Part shown: one piece after another, positions 57,027 through 64,000 of the stretch
Numbering within the stretch: position 1 is the first letter of the stretch
Layout of the letters: every line of letters starts with the position of its first letter
Assembly (NCBI RefSeq): GCF_030445035.2
Contig: NC_080696.1
Location: forward strand, 27,789,661-27,853,660
Reading direction: 5' to 3'
Source of the DNA: Dasypus novemcinctus
Lineage: Eukaryota > Chordata > Mammalia > Cingulata > Dasypodidae
Length of the DNA stretch: 64,000 nt
Made by a program: the position numbers and the translations under genes
Notes under the pieces: model-generated
Databases searched by the model: none
The model's input: only the letters and a program-made list of their open reading frames with translations
Told to the model about the DNA's origin: nothing

Positions 57027-57922
57027 GAGGCCTGGGCAGATGGAGGGAAAGCAGTGAGAAGAAAGAGGTTGAGGAAGAGTCACTGCCTGCAAAGTTGTGG
57101 ATGCAGCCTAGAGGGCATTGCCAACACCTGCCCTAGTATGACCTGGCCAGCTGTGTGCTGCTGAGGAGGAAGCCTGGACAGCCAATGGGGCATGGCCTCT
57201 GCAGTATCTGCAGTGTATGCGGCAGCACAGAGGCCTGAGAAAGGTCCACTGAGCACTGTCAACATGCTGGCAACTGGCTACAGGCAGAGTTGACATGTAC
57301 CCGGCCCATTCCCTTTCACAGCAGGTTCATCGAGATGCTGTGGGCTGAAATGAGCCATTTCATGTTCCTCAAGAAGGGAAACTGTGAGACCACGGTTTTC
57401 TGTCTGCAGTAGCGAACAGCCAAGAGACCCTCCTAGCTAAGCCTCCCTGCCTGCAAAGGGCTCTTGACATTTCCCCAGGGCACATCGAAAATCTACCACA
57501 GGCTGGTGCCAGGAAAGGTCTCCACCTGACTCTCCTCTTATCTCTGCCTCCTCCAGGCAATTGGACCTGGAATTTAACAACTTTCAAAAGGTAATCCACC
57601 TAGGAATCCCAGGAATTCCCCATAAGCAAACCTGGATGGCTTGCCCGGGGGCTCTGGGTGTGTTGATTGCAGCCTGACCCACTGAGAGGACTTGAAAGTT
57701 TTCCAACGTGTTCATAAAAACAAGGAGTGACAACCAGTATCCAAACAAGACCTGTGGTGCATCTCCACTGAGAACAAGCCAGACTCCAGCATTTTCCATC
57801 AGTCAATGTGAACATTAGGAAATGTGAGGAGGCATCATATGCCCTCAGGTGAGAGGCACAGAAAAGGGGATTGCATTACATCTCTTAGGAAATTCCACCT
57901 GACTGGAAGGTCATGGCTTTAG
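57027..57922 (+). repeat. Direct repeat, copy A
   Basis: From GAGGCCTGGGCAGATGG on, this matches 63094-64000 collinearly. Differences are scattered substitutions and a net 11-base length change, and the last ~195 bp are identical by eye. The left boundary is sharp. The right boundary is unknown because copy B is cut by the window end. The block is GC-richer than its surroundings. I do not recognise it as a known repeat family. Confidence 0.85.
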
Positions 57923-58326
57923 AAAGGTGACAGAAGTTTTCTGGAACCTCCGCTGCAGATACCCGGTGAAGAGATAGAAGTCACAGAGAACTTCCCGAAG
58001 GCCAGACCTTCCACCAAAGGGCCCAGTGTTCCCAGGAGTGCAAGAGTTCTCTGATTAAAAGCACTGTGTGGGAGCACTCCATCCTGAGCAAGGCATCCGG
58101 GCTCTCCCCAGCAACAGGACACGGAGAAGTCTGCAAACCTACTCTTCCACAACAGACCCGCAGCAAGTTCATTTTCTGCTCCTCTCCCACCCTTGACCCT
58201 CTTAGGCAGGCTCATGGGGACCACAGGGTGTGAAGGCCACTCTAACCTGAAATGTAAGCCCTGGCCCAGAAAAAGGACCTCACCCCAAATCTTGAACCCC
58301 GATCTCTACTTAACTGCTTTACTCCT
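57923..58326. other. Unassigned sequence after direct repeat A
   Basis: GC-moderate, no gene or family recognised. It may belong to the same duplicated unit as copy A. Confidence 0.3.
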
Positions 58327-58330
58327 ATAC

Positions 58331-58808
58331 TGTTGTAGAATTTGAGAGAAGTTCAATTATTTGAGTACAGAGAGGCCAGGACTCAGGAATGATTTTGAGA
58401 AGGAAAAATGGTTTATTGATGGATGGCCGGACTCAGGAACTTCTGTTTGAATCCCGAGCCCCGAACAAGATTTTCAAACGTCTTTTATACAGAGAGGAAA
58501 GGCCAAATGGTCCCTTTGTTTCAGTTCTCAATAGGCTTCAATTAGCATATATATCTTCCACATCTTAGGTAAGCTTTTAGCATGGACTCCAGATATTCTA
58601 GATAAGCTTTTAGTATATTTACTTTTTGCATTTCCCCTAAATACTTAAAGTTTATAGCCCTTGCATTGTTAAACTGTTTCCTGGGACTGGAGCCGCTGCC
58701 ACTGTCCCTAAGGGCAGGACTGCAGCCTCTTACCGTTCCACACCCACAAGTCAAACAACTTAGTTATCTCTGAAGAGACAAAGAGCCTTCCACCCATAGC
58801 CCACATCA
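58331..58808 (-). mobile_element. Solo LTR (ERV1-like), antisense copy
   Basis: On the minus strand it starts TGATGTGGGC and ends CTACAACA (TG...CA), with a 4-bp duplication ATAC at 58327-58330 and 58809-58812 as for class I ERVs. The TATA box is at 58483-58489 and AATAAA at 58412-58417 (both complement). It aligns throughout with 53522-54008. The base next to the U5 end shows no primer-binding site, so it is solo. Confidence 0.85.
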
Positions 58809-58819
58809 ATACTACGTTT

Positions 58820-59510
58820 CCAACAAACTAGAAAGGAAAACCTCAAAAGGGAAAGAAATTATTTGGAAACTCTCTTTCTGCTAAATAGTGTAATGTACGG
58901 AACATAACAAGAATTAGTGTAACTGCACAAAAGACAAACAGCCCCATTCATAAATGGGAAAAGGGCTTGAATAGACATATCTGCCAAGAATATATACAAA
59001 TGACCAAAAAGCACCTAAACAGATGCTCAACATCATTATCCATTAGAGAAATGCAAATAAGATACCAAACATAAAAATGAGGTGCTAATACACGTAAGCT
59101 TCAAAGCTGTTATTAGGGAAAACAATTTTTGAGAAGATGTGGAACAATGGAGCCCTTGTACAGCATAGGTGGGAAATTAAAATGCTCCAGCCAGAAGGTT
59201 AAACACAGCTTTACTATGGGAGCTGGCAATTCCACTCCTAGGTATACACACCAAAAGACTGGAAGCAGGGCCCAGCCAGATATCTGTATGCCAATATTCA
59301 TGACGGCATCATTCAGAAGAGGAGTTGTGAAGGGAGGGATTTGGGAGTTATTGCTAAAGGGGCATGGGGTCTCGCTGGGATGATAGAAAGAGTCTGAAAG
59401 TACTAGTCAAAGTTACACAACATTATCACTGAACTCAGTGTTACCATGTGTCCCAATTACAACGACTGAAAGGATTTCTATGGCATGAATGTTTTTCCAC
59501 AATTGAAAGG
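58820..59510 (+). mobile_element. Old sense L1 fragment (ORF2 end and 3' UTR)
   Basis: Text such as GACAAACAGCCCCATTCATA and ATGCTCAACATCATTATCCA (59020-59042) and GGCAATTCCACTCCTAGGTA (59225-59244) is the L1 ORF2 3' end. A short 3' UTR follows to about 59510. Many stops. Confidence 0.7.
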
Positions 59511-59514
59511 GAAA

Positions 59515-60640
59515 AAATCAAGTATGGTAATGACCACATTTATAACATGAGGGAACAAGCCACATGATCCCCTCAATTGACTCAGAAAACGCTTTTGAAA
59601 CCCTCCAACACCCGTTCTTGATCAAGGATCATTCAGAAACTTAGGAAGAGAAGGCAACTTCATCCATATGATAAAGGACATTGATGAAAGCCCAGCAGTT
59701 AAGAAGAAAATAAATGCCAAGAAGGAAAGATTTTTCCCTAAGATCACAAGAACAGACACATCAGAAGTAAAAACGTTTCTGCATCAAAGACTATTATCAA
59801 GGAAGGAAAGAGAAAATTTCCTGAAATAGGGATAAAACATTTGAACAACATGTGTGTAGGATGAGAGTTTAATACACCAAGCCTATAGGCTACTGAAGGT
59901 CCAGAATAGAAGCAGAAATGCTGCAATGAAAAAAAACGGGCAGGTGACAGGACCTTTCCCAAATAAGATATGGTAATGAGAAATAAGCACAGGAGAAGGG
60001 ACTAAACATCCCGACGCATTAGGGAAATGCTACCACTTCTTGAAAAATGTTGGATAACTACTGAAGTGGATGTAGCCTAATCGAAACCCTCACACATTGC
60101 AGAGAAAGTGAAAATGGTGTAGCCAGTGTGGATTCCAGTTTGGTGGTGCCTCACTTACTTCAACATAGAATTTCCATATGCCTTAGCAGTCATCCTCCTA
60201 CATTTATACTGAAAGGTAAAAATAGGTATTCAAACAAAACATTATCCAGGAAGGTTTTTAGTGTCTTTATTTGCAATAGGCAAATGAGGAAGCAACTCAA
60301 ATGTCCCTCAATGAATGAATAAACGAAACGGTATATAAAGACAACAGAGAACTGGACAGCTTGGAAAAGGAATGCAGTTCTCCGAAGAGCTGAAATACAG
60401 ATGAACCATGAAATCACTGTGCCAACTGAAGCAATCACCAGGAAAAGCACTGCAGAACTGTACTTAAATCAGCTGGGTAAATAATGAACTTCACAGAGAC
60501 CAAACATTGATTACCACACGGACTTGGGGCAGGTGATAGGCAGTAAAGGATTTAAGTTTTGTGTGACAGAAAATGTTTGGTAATGGTGGAAGGGGAAAAT
60601 AGCACAGGTTTGTGAATGTTAACAAGATGACAGCGTTGTG
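59515..60640 (+). mobile_element. Second old sense L1 fragment, internally deleted
   Basis: About 59540-59830 matches the reverse transcriptase region (HMIPSIDSENAF in place of [12 protein letters not shown]). From about 60000 the sequence jumps to the ORF2 C-terminal region (AGTCATCCTCCTACATTTAT, 60188-60207) and then a 3' UTR. It follows another L1 3' end, so it is a separate copy with the intervening part lost. Confidence 0.65.
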
Positions 60641-60643
60641 TGC

Positions 60644-61336
60644 TGTACTAGTCAGCCAAAGGGGTGCTGATGCACATTTCCACAGACCTGCTAGCCTATG
60701 CAAAAGGTATTTATTTCTGGTAGGAGCTTAAGGATACCAGTCCATAATGCCTAAGTTATTTCCCTCCACAAAGTCTATTTCCACGACGTGTTGGAGCAAG
60801 ACGACTGGCAACATCTGCCAGGGTGCAGGCTTCCTGGGTTCCTCTCTTCCCAAGTCTTGCTTTTCTCTGGGCTCAGTTCCTCTGTTTGCTCCACAAGGGC
60901 ACCTGTAGGCTATGAGGCTCTCTAGGCTTTGCCTCTCTCCACAAGGTCAGCTGGAGACAATCAGTTGAAGGGCTCTGTCTCTCACTCACCCTGGGGTTTC
61001 TGCCATGTCTAAGGAGCTGCTTCTATGCCTCTGTGTTCTTTCCCAGCTCAGGTCCTGTCTTCCTGGGGCTTGCTTTTCTTTTCTCGGTGAGCTTACTTCC
61101 TGGGACTCCAGCTAAGGTTTCAGCAACTAACTCCAACTTCAAGCATCCTCAACTCTGTCCTTTGCCATGTCTTTTCTCTGCAAGTCACCACTGCCCATGG
61201 GATGGGGACTCAATGTCTTAGTGATGTGGCCCAATAAAAGCCCTCCTCATTGCTGAAACACTCCCAGGTACAGACCAGATGGCAAACACATTTCATTAAC
61301 AATTTTTGGAATTCGTAACCGTGGCAAACTGCTACA
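60644..61336 (+). mobile_element. LTR-like element, second copy of the 36.3-kb family
   Basis: Starts TGTACTAGTCAGCCAAAGGG and ends AACTGCTACA, closely following 36283-36925 (shared start ...AGTCAGCCAAA and end GGAATTC...CAAACTG). An AATAAA lies at 61233-61238. It is ~50 bp longer than the first copy. Target duplications are not evident, so the flanks have drifted. Confidence 0.65.
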
Positions 61337-63093
61337 CATACAGGAAATTGGCTCAAACGGAGGAAAAGGAAGGCAAGGTTTATAAGAGGCTTGGTCCTGT
61401 TGAGAACCAACTGCCAAGTTGAGCTTATAACACCAGAGTTCGCTGTTTCCTGCCAAGGTCCAAGTGCATAGATGGCACGGGATGTATGACAAAAGATTAC
61501 TTCAATACATGTAAGAATATATTCAAAGATATGGATAAAACACTACCCTGGGATAACCTGAAGAGGAATCTGCTAGCATGGGACACCCATGATGGTGGAC
61601 GAGTATGTGACAGTCAGGAACGGGAGTGTCAGACCAATGCAGGTGGCTGCTGGAAATATAAGTCATGTAACACCTACAGCTCTGTTATTCACCAGCTGGT
61701 ATCTGAGGGAACTCTTTAAACCTCTCCTGCATTAAAGAAGGATAGCGTGCCATGAAACTTCCTCTGCTCTGAGGCACACAGCCAGCATTAGAAGATGCAC
61801 ATTTGCAAGCAGTTTGCAGATAAAGAAGACTGCCACAGAGGCTCACTTAAGCAAATTGAGGGTAAACATTCCTCTCCATATGAGACCTGTAATTATATAT
61901 GTATTTCTACATATATTATCTCTTATATATGTAATTATATGTGTACATGATTATATGGATTCCATTCATTATAATCCATTGTAAAGGATTATACTCAACT
62001 ATTATTATCAGATTTGAGATTTTGTCAATGAAACATGATGGTTCACGTTTTAATTTTAGGTAGTACATGCTGGCAAAATAATTTTTTTTTTTTAAATGCA
62101 GATACTTGAATGCTCGGCACCATGTACCATCGATTCGAATGATGGGGCAACCTAAAAAAAAAAACAAAACCTGAGGCTTGAACCCAGTTAGATGCATCAG
62201 GATCTTGAGTATATTAGAAGGTAGGAAAGTAGTCTGAGAAAAAGCACAGAGGTACTGAATATGAGGTGTCGGGCATGGAGATCTGACTGATAAAGCAGGG
62301 AGGACCGCGGGAGCCAGCTTGCATTAAGTTACACAAGCTTTGGTGGCAACTGCAAGGGAAACAAGAGGAGCTATGTCTCTGCCCATCAGCCGAGTCCCTC
62401 AGCCTTGGTGGATGAGCCACATAGTGGTGGCTGCCAGGGTCCTGCTGCAGCCCCACCTTCCCAACAGCCACCCATGTTCCCTTGGCACCACTGCCCAACT
62501 GCCTCCAATTCCCACTGCTCCTAGAACCTGACTCCTCAGGGTACCAAACCTCCAACACTTTCGCTCAGACAGGCCTTGTCTCAGGGCCCTGATGCCCAAG
62601 CCAGCCCTGAGCAGGATGTCAGGGAGCAGCCTGGGGCCAAGGAGTCCAATAAAGATGAGGAGAGGTGTGGAGGATCCACCCTGTGAGGCTGGATGCCTGG
62701 GGACACACTTTCAGCTCACCTGCGCCTCAGGGCAGATACTGCAGGAGCAATGGGGGCAGCTCTGTCCCAATCCACCCTTAAGTACATGGGGTGGTAGAGC
62801 AGCAGGACAGTGGCCTCCGGTAATTCCCTGTGGCCATGAGACCCAGCCCCACCTGCAGCCACTGGGCACGAAACCTCTCGTTCACATTGGCACAGCAGTC
62901 GCCCCCGGCCCTCGGTGCACCCATAGACACCGTGGTTATGAACTCCCAGCAGGTCAGCGGCAGGATGACCGCTGCTCCTCACTGTTCAGCCCTTCTGCCC
63001 CAAGTCCCAGGCCTTCCAATGGGCTCCATCCACACCCATACATGCGGTGACTACTTCAGGCTGGCTAGCCTTCCCAACAGTGCTTGGACAAGG
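61337..63093. other. Unassigned, GC-rich right half
   Basis: 61337-62200 is AT-rich and unassigned. A 77-codon plus frame at 61486-61719 contains five cysteines in its second half (CDSQERECQ...GGCW...SC) but matches nothing I recognise. 62250-63093 is GC-rich with several overlapping frames up to 152 codons (62592-63050), no domain, and no splice or promoter structure that could be defended. Confidence 0.3.
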
Positions 63094-64000
63094 GAGGCCT
63101 GGGCAGATGGAGGGGAAGCAGTGAGAAGAAAGAGGTTGAGGAAGAGTCACTGCCTGCAAAGTTGTGGATGCAGCTCAGGAGGGCATTGCCAACACCTGCC
63201 CTAGTATGACTCAGCCAGCTGTGTGCTGCTGAGGAGGAATCTCCTCCAAGCCTGGACAGCCAACTGGGCATGGCCTCCGCACCACTTTCTGCAGTGTCTG
63301 CAGCAGTACAGAGGCCTGAGAAGGTCCACTGAGTACTGTCAACATGCTGGCAACTGGCTACATAAAGAGTTGACATGTACCCGGCCCATTCCCCTTTCAC
63401 AGCAGTTTCATCGAGATGCTGTGGGCTGAAGTGAGCCATTTCATGTTCCTCAAGAAGGGAAACTGAGACCACGGTTTTCTGTCTGCAGCAGGGAACCGCC
63501 AGGAGACCCTCCTAGCTAAGCCTCCCTGCCTGCAAAGGGCTCTTGACATTTCCCCAGGGCACATTGAAAATCTACCACAGGCTGGTGCCAGGAAAGGTAT
63601 CCACCTGACTCTCCTCTTATCTCTGCCTCCTCCAGGCAATTGGACCTGGAATTTAACAACTTTCAAAAAGTAATCCACCTAGCAATCCCAGGAATTCCCC
63701 ATAAGCAAATCTGGATGACTTGCCCTGGGCCCCGGGTGTGTTGGTTGCAGCCTGACCCACTGAGAGGACTTGAAAGTTTTCCAACGTGTTCATGAAACCA
63801 AGGAGTGACAACCAGTATCCAAACAAGACCTGTGGTGCATCTCCACTGAGAACAAGCCAGACTCCAGCATTTTCCATCAGTCAATGTGAACATTAGGAAA
63901 TGTGAGGAGGCATCATATGCCCTCAGGTGAGAGGCACAGAAAAGGGGATTGCATTACATCTCTTAGGAAATTCCACCTGACTGGAAGGTCATGGCTTTAG
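63094..64000 (+). repeat. Direct repeat, copy B (runs off the window)
   Basis: Collinear with 57027-57922 at an offset of 6,067 bases rising to 6,078. The net extra bases include a short insertion near 63240 (CTCCTCCAAG). Its left edge is sharp. The right edge lies beyond the window. Confidence 0.85.

Noticed and set aside
57561-57593. Possible short exon in repeat A (pyrimidine tract, CAG before, GTAATC after)
   Set aside because: The signals are short and common. The reading frame is only ~11 codons and no partner exon was found.
53522-58808. A single provirus bounded by the two related LTRs
   Set aside because: The LTRs are in opposite orientation, each looks solo, and no gag, pol or env motif was seen between them.
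62592-63050. 152-codon frame in GC-rich DNA
   Set aside because: No start context, domain or splice structure; overlapping frames on both strands are equally open, as expected from base composition.

Overview
This is a stretch of mammalian genomic DNA, most likely from a xenarthran and probably an armadillo (Dasypus-like). The main clue is two copies of a ~400-bp tRNA-derived SINE that I recognise as the armadillo DAS type, each with perfect target-site duplications. The long L1 elements and the xenarthran-style L1 3' UTR at 6.0-7.5 kb fit the same assignment. The window shows no intact host protein-coding gene. The one recognisable host gene is a broken olfactory receptor (20.4-21.3 kb, minus strand). 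No conserved structural RNA gene was seen.

Layout. 0-9.3 kb: mostly unassigned AT-rich DNA with a short SINE, one DAS SINE, a worn antisense L1 piece carrying a hAT-like fragment, and a 5'-truncated L1 3' UTR that split an older MIR-like repeat. 9.3-19.1 kb: a full-length young L1 in antisense, 9.76 kb long, with an intact ORF1 and an ORF2 broken at three places. 19.1-21.7 kb: an L2-like relic and the olfactory receptor pseudogene. 21.7-31.8 kb: an antisense L1 body containing a 525-bp retroposed insert of unknown origin, then a sense L1 (carrying the second DAS SINE), then an antisense L1 5' UTR.

33.7-53.1 kb: one old antisense L1 that hosts most of the later insertions. In order these are a 643-bp LTR-like element, a 5'-inverted young L1 with a 918-bp GC-rich solo LTR inside it, and a second full-length young L1 of 9.65 kb. 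The old L1 also has a ~580-bp inverted block in its endonuclease region. 53.1-64 kb: two solo LTRs of one family in opposite orientation, worn sense L1 pieces, a second copy of the 36.3-kb LTR-like family, and a ~0.9-kb block present twice in direct orientation 6.07 kb apart. The second copy of that block runs off the window end.

Function. The only machinery encoded is retrotransposition. L1 ORF1p (RNA chaperone) and ORF2p (endonuclease plus reverse transcriptase) of autonomous copies would have mobilised the SINEs, the retroposed insert and the L1s themselves. Neither full-length L1 here can make complete ORF2p as written. Family assignments come from reading motifs and recalled consensus sequences; no search was run.
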